64,000 nucleotides of DNA from the NCBI GenBank assembly GCA_014773175.1, contig VXCM01001345.1, positions 1 to 64,000 on the forward strand, read 5' to 3'. Positions 26,328-36,810 of the stretch are shown here, piece after piece (positions within the stretch are counted from its first letter, which is position 1; the number at the start of each line of letters is the position of its first letter). Source of the stretch: Lucifuga dentata (taxonomy: Eukaryota; Chordata; Actinopteri; Ophidiiformes; Bythitidae). The translations under genes were made by a program, and so were the position numbers. Under the pieces are notes generated by a model. That model did no database searches. It was not told the DNA's origin and saw nothing but the letters and a program-made list of their open reading frames with translations.

Positions 26328-26336
26328 TGTTCTTTA
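26294..26336. repeat. Poly(T), 43 nt
   Basis: An uninterrupted T homopolymer of about 43 nt. No LINE or SINE body adjacent to it is recognised, so its origin as a retrotransposon tail is not supported. Confidence 0.95.
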
Positions 26337-28561
26337 AAGCTTTGGTGTCCCTGTCCAATAAATTAATAGAGAACAATTCACAATCAATGAAAAGCTTACA
26401 AATGAATTTGTTTCTGATGTATTCTGAATTTCATATCATCAATACAAAAGTTACCCTGAAACAGAAAATACAAAGTGAACCTGAGGTCCACTGTTTTATA
26501 TATCAAGACAAAAATGTGTATTTTCATGCTTGTTAAATGGCCATTTACACAGACAGGCAGGAGAAACTACACTCAAATTGTTGTTATCAGGTTAAAGATA
26601 AAGATATGTTACCAAAATGTAAACAAAGAGGTCACCTCGCCACCATTTAGCTCCAATGGACATGTTCAAAAACTAAGAATTGGGACTTTAACCTGTGGTT
26701 AGCTCTGTTCCACATGTCAGAGTAACTTACAGAACTAGGCACAAGCACTGTTGCTATCATTATCTGCACATTGATTCAGAACAGCAGCTGAACAGTTGCC
26801 TGGAATTATGTTTGAAGTGCAGTGACATACGTTTTTGATGGACATTTGCCAGCCAATGAGAAACAAGTATTTATTACAGCCACTGCAAAACTGCTGCATA
26901 ATGTCTGTCCCTAATGACATTGGCCAGTGGGCACACTAATGTGTTTTGTAATTGTATGCACAGAGTAAACACACCAGCTGGGAAATTAGCCAAAGGAGCA
27001 CAGCCACAAAATATGCTCCTAAGCTTGTTAGCCCACCTCCTACGATAAACTAATTATAGCAAAGTTTGACTTTTTCACAAAATGGCCTCAGAATGTCAAT
27101 AGAAACACAATAGAACCCTGTGAGTGACACCTGCCAGCAGAGCAGGCCTCTCTGCATTTCCATTAAGCAGATTCCACAGGACAAACCTGCCTCATCTCTG
27201 CTCAAAATAATCCCCTTCCTTTGTCCTTTAAAACAGCAGGGTAAAAAAAAAAAAAAAAAAAATCAATGCTGCTTTGTTGTGGCTCAGTAGCTGCACATAC
27301 AATAGAACGGTGAGTGCCTTGCACCGCTCAGGGAGAGGCTACTCAGGATCTCTGCAAGCGATCAATACTAAAGCTGGGGAGCCACTAATAGGCACTAATA
27401 ATAATAACAACAAAGTTACTATATTAAGTTAAAAAAAAAAAATGGTGCAGGATTTTGTTGAAAACTTGGCTTGCTGGTTTATAGATTTATTACAATTTAC
27501 GAGTCATAACATACCAACTGTAGCTTTGAAATGAAGTAAGAAAATGCTGAACATAACATTTCAGCCACTGTTTCCCCCTGGTCAGCTTTCATTTTACTGC
27601 TTCACCAAAGGGATTCAATTTGGCTGTGCTACGGTCATTCAGAGGTCCTGTTTTATCAGCCAGGCCAGCTAGGTTTGAAGAAACCCCTGGGTACAAAGTG
27701 CAAAGGGAAAGTTCCCTAGCTGGAAAATGAAAATGACAAAGGTAATCACCTCTTGACTGAAGAGAGATAGCAAAGGCAGAATTGAAGAGGTATGCTCTTA
27801 GGGTTTAGCACACCTGACCTCAACCTCACTGCCCATTTTAGATCAAACAGTCACAGCTTAACGCAACAAGAATGTAAATCAATCTTAAAGCATGCAAAGG
27901 ATATTTGTGGGACAACCTTGCTATCATCAGAATCATTTTCCCAGCAATTCTGGGTGGCAGGGTTGCTTGTAGGTGAGCAACATTGTGCTGTCCTTGAAAC
28001 CAAGTTGTAACCCAGAGTGAGTCAGTCAGCAGCAGCGTGTGCTGTCAAAGTGTCCTGATACAAGCCGTGAACGCCTACCGACTGTGCCAGTGTAAACCAA
28101 TAAGAATGTCAGCTTGCAAAATGTAAAAATATATGAATGACACGGAAAGTGTTACACAACTTGGTCTGACTCAGTCAGAGCTTCCAGAAACTGAATACCA
28201 AAATGTACTTGAGCTGAGACCTGAGTCTTTGTTTTCCTCGTCTTATTCAAGCACAAGAGAGTATTTTCCAGGTCATTTTATAACTACTATGAAATTAACC
28301 GTATAATAAAGTGGTGGGAAAGCAGAGGACTCAGGAGCTGCAACCAGGCTTCACTAAAACATCACTCATCACACTTTGATGATATTTGCCTCAGAAAAAA
28401 CAACCAATGGATGCTCAAAGTCTCTAATAGAGGTTTTGCAAGTGACATCATTGATCACATGATGATTTGTTTATAGTGGGTACTTCACTGACTGACATCT
28501 CCCCAATATGTGTAGATGTACTCTGTGTTTATGGCTGTTTTATGTTTATAATGATATAGAC

Positions 28562-28581
28562 GGGGGNGGGGGGGGGGGGGG
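28562..28581. repeat. Poly(G) tract with N
   Basis: A G homopolymer with N at 28567, lying exactly where the left end of the following MITE copy is missing. Confidence 0.9.
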
Positions 28582-29064
28582 AATATTAGAGTGTTTTCCG
28601 ACCTTCCAGATATCCAGTACTTGCAGTTCATTCCAGAACACTATAAAATTCGTGAGACATGAAACATGCTTGAGATAATAAATCCATAACAGAAAAGAAA
28701 GACATGTAATATAAAAGAAAGAAAAGAAAGAAAGGTAATACATTTCTTTGTTGAAGTTACATAATTTATTCAATACAGAGCTGCATGGAGGAAAATGTCT
28801 CTGCCAAGGAATATATTCCCAGGAGAAAACCGCTTTTTCAGATAAATTAAAACAACTGTCCCTTCTACAATTGTGCGTAAGTGTTAGCAGGTGAAGTGGG
28901 TGCATCACCTGAACATTTGATTTTGAAAGATTCGGGGATTTGGCAAAATAACATAACAACTAAAATACAGTTTTATGTTTTGGAAAATGGTTGGCAGCAA
29001 CATAACATGTATGCAGGTAATATTTATTGAGCTCAAACATGCAGAATCATTGGTATGTTCATTG
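28582..29064 (+). mobile_element. TTAA-type MITE, copy C (left terminus missing)
   Basis: The body aligns with copy B from aatattagagtgttttccga through attttgaaagattcgggg to the right inverted terminus (...attggtatgttcattgaa). The left inverted repeat (about 100 bp) is absent and replaced by the G-run/N at 28562-28581. The right TTAA has mutated to TTGAA-like sequence. Internal AAAG-rich sequence (28690-28735) looks like local microsatellite growth. Confidence 0.7.
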
Positions 29065-31131
29065 AAGCTCATATTTAATGTCTCTCTTATGTTGTAATAT
29101 TAATAGAACATTGAGCAGTTACCTAGTTTTCCTCCACAAGACTTAAAGCCTCCAGAGCCCAAGGACATCAGCTGCCCTGCTTAAAAATCTCCATCTGTCC
29201 AGTCCCATCTGTGAAGGAATGGGGATGTGCTCTCTTCTTGCTCACAGGTGAACTTGACCACCAATCAAGGTGAGCAACCACCTGCACTGCTACTACAGTT
29301 GGTCTTTAACAGATTTTCAACTAAAAAATATCAAAGTTTTTATTATCCTAAATGATAAAAAGTGATTTCCAGCCCCTATTGGAAATATAATGCATTGTAT
29401 AAAACAGCTGCTGATGTTCAGAGTGGAGAGCCACCTGCTGACCAACCTCTTCCTCTCGTATTACATGATAATGGGGTTCATACAGAGGGCTTCAACACAC
29501 ACACAACACAGCATAATGCTAAAATTTAAAGGTTGAGTATAAAAGATTAGATTTACAGGAATTAATTGTGCAACCAGTATTTTGACATGACAGAAATGAC
29601 AATAACCAAGAACATGGAGGGAGAAGTGGCTGTTGTGCTGATGCTAGAAAATCGATTAAAATCCTAATGTTGGTCACTGTAAAAGACACTGAAGGAACCA
29701 CATAGAAAACTGCTCAGCATAGCTTTTTCCACCAAACAAGCATGATTCAGGTTTTTAACCTAAAAATCTATTCTATTTAGAATATAAATCCAAGTGTAAA
29801 TTTAAGTCACTGCTTATCTTTATATTCAAAAGGCTGCTTCTCACTTCTTATGTTGTTGCACCCAGATGGCTGTACGTTATGATTGTGTCTCTGCTTGTTA
29901 ATTCAGACATGCTATCTGATTAGTCATTTTCAATAAACAGATGTCCTTGTTTAAAAAAATACAACCCTTTTTTTCAAAGATGTCTCACCTTAATTGAAAA
30001 ATAAATGCATAAGATTTGACACAGCACTAATTAATGCAAAAGGTTTTGAAGAGAGTTTGTATCTTGCTCTGGGCTAAATTGCTCATGTAGAGTTCTCTGA
30101 GGGTTCTTGGATATATTTGTTCTGTTTCTTTGCTACTCTTTATGAAGAAAATAATGTAGACCATCATACCATCATAGTGTGCATGGCATAGCTTATAATT
30201 CTCTCCTGTTATCACAGACATTACGTTTACTTTAGATTACCTTTTTCTCCCAAGTTCTTTTATGCAGGTTGTTCGAAATAATTTCACTTTGTGGGAACTA
30301 AACTACTGGACTTAAAATGGACCACCCAGAGCTACATTGCAACAACTCCCTTTTTGGTATCTGATTGCTTGAAGGTAATGGGGGTTATGATAATCAAGGA
30401 ATACTGGAAATGGAATGATTCAGGCAAAAATCATTGCTAAAAGGAGTGATAAAGAAGACTGTGAGATGTCAAGCTAATTTAATGGGGCTTAAACCAAAAG
30501 ATGAATCCAAAACAAACTTTTTCCTGCAAACATGTCTTTTTGTGAAATTCAAACTCCACTGCTTTAGATATTTCTTTCCTTACAGAGTCCTTAGTGTCGT
30601 GTCTACAGTAATTGTATAACATGATGTCTACTGGACTGTTTTGTTTTTTTTTTCCTTTCTTCTTTCAATCCTGGACTGATCCGCTCCTGCAGGATTTCTA
30701 ATCACTCCCACCTGCAACATTGTTTTCTACTGAATATCAATCCATCCCACAGGCAAAATGAGACACATGTAGCTGTTATGGATTTTGAATCTAAAGAAAT
30801 GCAAATGCAGTTACTCAGCTGTTTGATAAACCACCCACAGACAACAGACACAAACTGAAAGCCTCATTAAATGCCTATAAAAAAAAATACAAAACAGCTT
30901 CAGCTTGAGGCAACAAGAACTGAAAGGAGATTAAAAAAAAATAAAAAACTTTATGGATTGCATATTTTTGTAACAGATTCAAACTACCTACATCAATGAA
31001 ATATAACCAATCCCACTGTGTCATTTGTGATGTCCAATCCTACTGCAGCCTTCTAATGTGATGTAATCATTTTACCTCCAAAATGCATATGAATTACACC
31101 CAAAAGACACAAAATCCTATTATTTTGTCAA
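29065..31131. other. AT-rich unique sequence, no gene seen
   Basis: No coding, RNA or clear repeat feature is recognised between the two MITE copies; open frames are short and AT-driven. Confidence 0.55.
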
Positions 31132-31705
31132 TTAAAAGGCCATACCGGCAATTTAAGCCCAATATACACGTTACATTACTGATAATCATTTTCCCAAACA
31201 TAACCATTGTTTTTAGTTTTTGTGTTATTTTACCAAATCCCCAAATCTTTCAAAATCAAATGTTCAGATGTTACACCCACCTGAAAATTTAATATTTCAC
31301 CTGCTAATACATACAGTATGTCCAAATGTAGAAGGGACAGTCATTTAAAAAAAAAAGAAATTCTCAGTAAAAGCTGTCTTCTCCTGGGACTATATTCCCT
31401 AGCGGAGACATACATTTTCTTCCATGCAGCTCCCTGTTTAATGTTACATAAAATTACTTCAACAAAAGGTTTTGTTAACTGTAATAGTGACTGGTGATGA
31501 TTACTACCTCAAGTACATTTCAAGTGTATACAAGTTGATTTTAATAGCAAAGTGGAATGAACTGAAATCAGTGATGGTCTGGAAGGTAGGAAAAACAATT
31601 CTGCTCTAGTAGTATGTTTTGGGAAATGGTTGGGAGTAAGGTAATGTGTATGTGGGTTGTATATATTGGGCTCAAACATGCAAAACCACCAGTATGGTCC
31701 TTTAA
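31132..31705 (-). mobile_element. TTAA-flanked MITE, copy D (complete, reverse orientation)
   Basis: TTAA (31132-31135), a 566-bp element (31136-31701), then TTAA (31702-31705). The left end aaggccatacc and the reverse-complemented right end aggaccatactggtgg are inverted repeats continuing about 90 bp through gcccaatata and cattttcccaaacata. Internal landmarks (ccccaaatctttcaaaatca; gaactgaaatcagtgatgg) are reverse complements of those in copies B and C. Non-coding. The same 566-bp length as copy B argues for mobilisation of a fixed-length non-autonomous unit. Confidence 0.82.
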
Positions 31706-34700
31706 AGACAGCTGCTGCTTGTACTGTCATTATTAATAGACCTATTAGGCTACTTTTAAGCTAGTAACTGAGCGAACGTATGCGAGATAAACTAAAATTA
31801 TACAAATTAGTGGTAGTTACATGAATGGATGACTACAAAATATGCCTGCTGTCTTTTATAAGTCACATCTATCACATCTGCGTTACCTGTCAGTTCCTTC
31901 TCAGCTGTCAGCACCTTTCAAGTTTATAACTCTATTTTTTATTAAAACTGTTAATTGTATAAGAGATAGAAAGTAGCAAAATCAACTTATTAAGATAAAG
32001 TTGCAGGTTTAATATATAGTTTTCCATTTGGAACAGAATCAGGACCATTAAGGGTCATTACTAATCTGTATAAGAAATTTGCTGAAAAGACAAAGTGCTA
32101 TCAGGCATTTTTATCCAATGTCAGCAACACGGGGAGAGTTCATCAAATATTCCTCCTGAAAGCAAAGTTCCACTGATTAAGTCTTTTGACCTTTTTAATT
32201 CAGTTGATTAATCCAGCCATGCAGATATATCTTTTTTTTTTTTCTTCAGTAGAGTGTGCAGGAAGAACATGTCCGGCCTTTAACATATTTTGTCAGTACA
32301 TTACTGAAAATCTTCCAAACACAGCATTGTCCTGCCTTATGTCCCATGAAAAAAAATGACAGTATTTAAACAGTTAGACACACTCCTACTTGTCTTGATC
32401 ATTGTTTGGTCACGATCAACAGAGCATTTTTGGAGTGTAAAAGCAATAGTCTGCAATACCAGTCTAAATATCTGTCTTTCTTTGCCCACAGATGTGTTTA
32501 AATATGCAAATTACCTTATATATTCTGAGAAAAAATACTCCTATTTGCTCTCAATTCTGTTTTTAGCTTTTAAGCTTTAAAGTGTGGATAGATCAGTTGT
32601 TTTTGATGTCAGTTCCATTCCGCTCAGCACCCTGTCAAGCAATAATCGTGCCTGTTAGACATTGAAAGTATTAAGAAGTTCAAAAAAGTTGCTATAGTGT
32701 AAAATGAGTGACTGCTTTAAAGCAAGTGAACTGTGGATTAGAGAGGAGTCTGTGGAATGTGGCATGCAGAGATTTTACTCACAGCAATAATCTTATGAAC
32801 CTTATGAACTATTTTACAAAACACCAGAGAGTTCCACTTTCCACAGGAGATAACACAGAGAGTCCCTGAGGGGGGAAGAATTAAACACGTTAAGTTAGAC
32901 TTGTATATCACACTGAAGTAGCAGGTAAATTTATAAGAGTGGGTGGAGGAAGCCTAAAGTCAACGTGGCCAAAATCTTCTCTGAATCATTAAGGCTGAGA
33001 CATTTACACCCTAGGGTACTTCTATTTGTACCACTGTAAGATGCACTGCCAGGAACTTTTTTGTCTACTTTGGATAACAGTGCCGAAAATATAAAGAAAG
33101 TTTAAGAAAGCCCTTGATCTGAAAGTGTCTAAGGCTATATTTATACCATCAGGTATAAGTGACCCAATTCTGACTTTTTTTTTTCTCACTAAGTGGCAAA
33201 AATCAAATGCTTTGTACATATATCAACAATTAAAAAAAAAAAAAATTGTATCGCACATCCACTAATGACACTCATCGAAACACACAGATAGCAATGTCAT
33301 TATTCTGGCTGACTCATTACAGTGTGTGACACTTTTCTGTTTTGTCTTTATATGAATGATGTCCACTGATCATTGTCAAAGCTTTCAACCATGCGATCAA
33401 ACCAATCCCACATCCTCACTTGCACCCAGACATCCCTTTGAACCAAAAAAGCAGCAATCAGTTGAGCACACCCAAGCTACAAGTGCTCTAATCATTTTTC
33501 TCTGCCGTAAAATGGAATTAAGTGGTTGTAGACCTTTAAAGATGCTTTGAAAAACAATAGCTTGAATAATTATGTCTGTTTCATTATGTTGCATTGTGGT
33601 GTTTTGTTTATCTTCATCTTGTGCATGCAAGGTTGCTTCACATTTAAATCATGTAAACACAGATATAGGATAGATGCCATTTTAAAAAAAAAAAAAAANA
33701 AAACAGAAAGAAATAAAAAGAAATTGGATGGTACTGCAGCCTAATTCAAATGAATGAACAGGTTGGTGATTCCTGCATGGGGAAATAACACTCTTTTCCC
33801 AGTTTTTCCAAGGCATTGCACACTTAAAATTTAGACATCCTGTGGTGATATTCACACATTAAGGGTTTTGACTTGAAGTGAAACTAGTGCAATAACATCC
33901 ACTTAGCACAACAGAAAACATCAAGAGTTACAGTCAGCAATTATCATCAGTGGCTAAACTGCACATATTAACATTAAACTGCTGTGGGAACACAGTGTTC
34001 TGGCAACAAAGATAATCACTGGACAGAGCATAAAAAAGACATCAGAAAACCAGTGAAATACTGATTTGAACACAGGATGTAGCAATGAAAACCCAGTCCA
34101 TGTTAGTGACTGGTATGATACTGGAGTATTAGTGGTTATTGTACTTCCATTATGGAAGTAATGCATACTGCATATTCCTCTTAAAATACACACTAATCAC
34201 CTAATGAATATCCTGACAAAGTTTATCCAGTGCTGTTTAATAAGGCTTTTTTGTAATTAAATTAAAGGGGTCTGGATGAAGTCTTAGACTAGCTGTGTAA
34301 AATGACTTTTTTTTTTTTTTTTTTTTTTTTTTTGTGCATTACATGAATCATCTCTGTTGAGATTCACATCATCTCGGATCACATGATCTAGAGCTAAGTT
34401 TCATCTTACTCTCTTTGTCATATCTGATCTGACTTTGCATGTGTTTATGCTAAATCTATGCATTTTGTTGTGTCCACAAATTATTAAAATAACATATGAT
34501 ACAGTATAATACACTGACATGGCAAAACACAATTACATCTTGTGCTGTATTTAAACATACTTTGAATATAAAGTCTTGTCTTTTTTTTTTTAACTCCACT
34601 ACATGACTCAGCCTTGTTTTACCTTGATGCCACAATTTTTGACATTAAAGTGTATTTTCTTAACACTGACAGGAACACAAGTCCCCGCAATAAACACATA

Positions 34701-35855
34701 TTTACTGTATTTTATGGTTACAATTTATTTTCAAATACAACAATGAGATCAACATGGTGGTCCCTGCATGTTTGTAGATCCACACTTAGAAAGATCAAAC
34801 AAATAGGTTTGCCCCAGCACTTGAAAATGCAGCCTGTTTGTCAGGAAATGAAGTTTTAAGCCCTGCAGAGGACCAGACTGGAGCCTCATGGCAGCTCTGC
34901 AAAAGGGAGCTTTATTTTTAGCAGCTGAACAACAGGAAGGAGAAAAAGAGGCCAATTCTACCTGGCAAGATATGTAGGAATGATGACATGGGCTCAGTGG
35001 AGTGTAAATTGAGCTTGGGGAGGTTGGTACACTTTGATAGGTTGAACACAGAGGAGTGGAGAGGGGGTGAAGGAGTGACGTAGAGAGAGAAAAAAGACAG
35101 GGAAACAGAGACAGAGGTTCTAAGCTCAGGACACAGGTCAAAAAGTTCCTTTACACTCTGATGGAAAACTATTCATGTCTTTTTTTTTTTTTAATTCCTA
35201 CTGGGACTTCATTGACTCTCTTTTTTTTACTGGTTTTTGGCCAAACTGCCAAGATTACATGTTCTCAGTCATATCACCCCTGTTTTAGCCTCCTTGCAAT
35301 TGTCCCCAATACATTTTTGATTTGATTTATACATATGTTTAATCACTAAGAAGGCAAAGCTCAATCCTATTTTGTTTACCTGAAGCGTTGTTATAATTAA
35401 AGGCATCTGAGTTCCTCTGAGTATGGCATTATAGTTTCCCCACAACCAAGCTCAAAATTACAGGGGACATTAGTGGTTTCTTCCGATAGTCATTCACACA
35501 TTTCTCCCCCGGCATCATCAGTTACGGAGGAGCTTGCATCTATATTCATATAACACCTCCTGTTACTCTCACTTGACCATCGTATGACTCCAAAAATCCT
35601 CACGATTCCCATATAACCCAAGGAGTCACCTTGCCCAGAGGTGTGAACAACTCTCACAGGATAAGTGCCGATTTACCCACCAGCTATTGATGAAACATCT
35701 TCAAGACTAAGCAGCAAACATGACAGATCAGTCATGTGATCAGTAATATTTGAGTTCAAAATAAGTGAGCAGATGGAACATTAACTTCTTCACATTTTTG
35801 CACACAGTGCAATTATGTGTCTCTGCAGGCTTATGTCAGTTATATGAAAGCTCAG
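31706..35855. other. AT-rich unique sequence, no gene seen
   Basis: No gene is recognised. An A-run with N lies at 33684-33702 (N 33699) and a T-run at 34308-34333. Around 33128-33215 the segment ggctatatttataccatc ... gtgacccaattctgactttt resembles the end of a fish MITE, but only one end is visible, so it is not called separately. Confidence 0.5.
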
Positions 35856-36012
35856 TTTTGCCCAGCCACACTAGACACCAGCATTTTCAGATTTTCCACT
35901 CTGAAGAACATTGCTGAAAAGCTTAGTTTTTGGGGGTGGACAAAAGTCTAAAGCAGAGCGGAAAAGGTGTATTTTCAGATTTAGCTGGCTCACAGTGGAC
36001 ATAGCCTGAGGC
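35856..36012. mobile_element. Possible short MITE fragment
   Basis: The sequence has inverted-looking ends (ccagccacactagacacc on the left; cacagtggacatagcctgag on the right) and an interior segment (agtttttgggggtggacaaa) like a fish MITE group whose termini read 'gtccacac'. It may be related to the element at 7794. Short and eroded; no target duplication identified. Confidence 0.35.
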
Positions 36013-36112
36013 TGTTCTCCATACATATGGAGAGAAACTTTCACAGACAGTAGACTGCTTAAAACTATTGATAATTGGTGACACCCCAAAGATTCACCAG
36101 CATGTTTTAAAT

Positions 36113-36136
36113 TATCTATCTATCTATCTATCTATA
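36113..36136. repeat. (TATC)n microsatellite
   Basis: Six TATC units immediately left of the Tc1-like element; it may be the tail of an older retrotransposon or a pre-existing microsatellite target. Confidence 0.9.
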
Positions 36137-36517
36137 GTGGCCTCAGACTTTTGTCTGAGATCACTGTGAAAATGCTTCTATTTTGCATGCTTTTTGAATT
36201 TAATACAAAATTTTTCATGACAAATGATAATATAATCTTAACAATTTGAGTGAAATGCTGAATGTTTGAAAAATGTATATGAATTTCAGAATATCTTAGT
36301 ATTTGGTATGCCCCCCTTTTGCTTAATGACAGCATTACTCAAGCTGGCATGGACTCCACAAGTTTGCGCAAAATCTGATGAGCCAAGTTATCCCAGCATG
36401 ATCTGACAATGTTCTCAAAGAGCTTCTTGTGATGTCAGACTTTCTGATTATTTCCAGATTTACATGGAAAACATCACGGATTTTCAATGTGGTCTCAGAT
36501 TTTTGGACTCCACTGTA
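36135..36517 (-). pseudogene. Internally deleted Tc1/mariner-like element with transposase C-terminal remnant
   Basis: Read on the minus strand, the element starts near 36517 with tacagtggagtccaaaaatc and ends near 36135 in a degenerate inverted terminal repeat (gtggcctcagacttttg on plus), with TA at both borders as expected for Tc1/mariner. The interior, on minus, encodes a piece resembling the transposase C-terminus: a stretch like WDNLAHQILRKLVESMPA, a stop, then VMLSLSKRGAYQI, corresponding to the usual 'IRKLIDSMPRR..AVIKAKGGHT' end of Tc1-like proteins. The DNA-binding and catalytic DDE parts are absent, so at about 380 bp this is a non-functional deletion derivative of a 1.2-1.6 kb element. 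Confidence 0.72.
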
Positions 36518-36810
36518 TACCGGTGTACCGGTGTCCTTCCTACCCACTGCCATCAGACTGTACAACTCATCCCTGGACTAACTAAATACACACACATACT
36601 GCACCGGCACTCTGCTAACCAGCTATATGAGTATCATTGCTTGGATTGAGTATTATTGCTAATTTGATTTTTTATTTTGATTTATTTGCTTATTTTATTT
36701 ATTTGATTTATTATTTTATTTTATGTTGTGTATCTGATCTATCCTTTGCTGCTGTAACACAGAAGTTTCCCCTTGGGGATTAATAAAGTACCTACCTACC
36801 TACCTACCTA
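36518..36810 (+). pseudogene. 5'-truncated non-LTR retrotransposon tail (LINE) ending in (TACC)n
   Basis: A short remnant of a LINE reverse-transcriptase ORF terminus is readable at 36531-36581: VSFLPTAIRLYNSSLD then a stop. The FLPTAIRLYNSS motif is typical of the C-terminus of fish LINEs. It is followed by an AT-rich 3' UTR, the segment ttccccttggggattaataaag that commonly closes such elements, and a (TACC)n tail at 36789-36810. Everything upstream is missing, as expected for 5' truncation during target-primed reverse transcription. The exact clade (L2/Rex-like or other) is not determined. It abuts the Tc1-like remnant. Confidence 0.75.

Larger units (their letters stand above)
22613..28561. 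other. AT-rich unique sequence, no gene seen
   Basis: Nothing coding is recognised. Contents are AC arrays near 24201-24229, A-runs (24661-24682, 27243-27262), a telomere-like motif (24996-25018), a long T-run (26294-26336) and AT-rich unique DNA. A stretch near 24540-24580 (gctggaagctaagataggctccag) faintly resembles the tail of a fish interspersed repeat but is too short to call. Confidence 0.5.
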
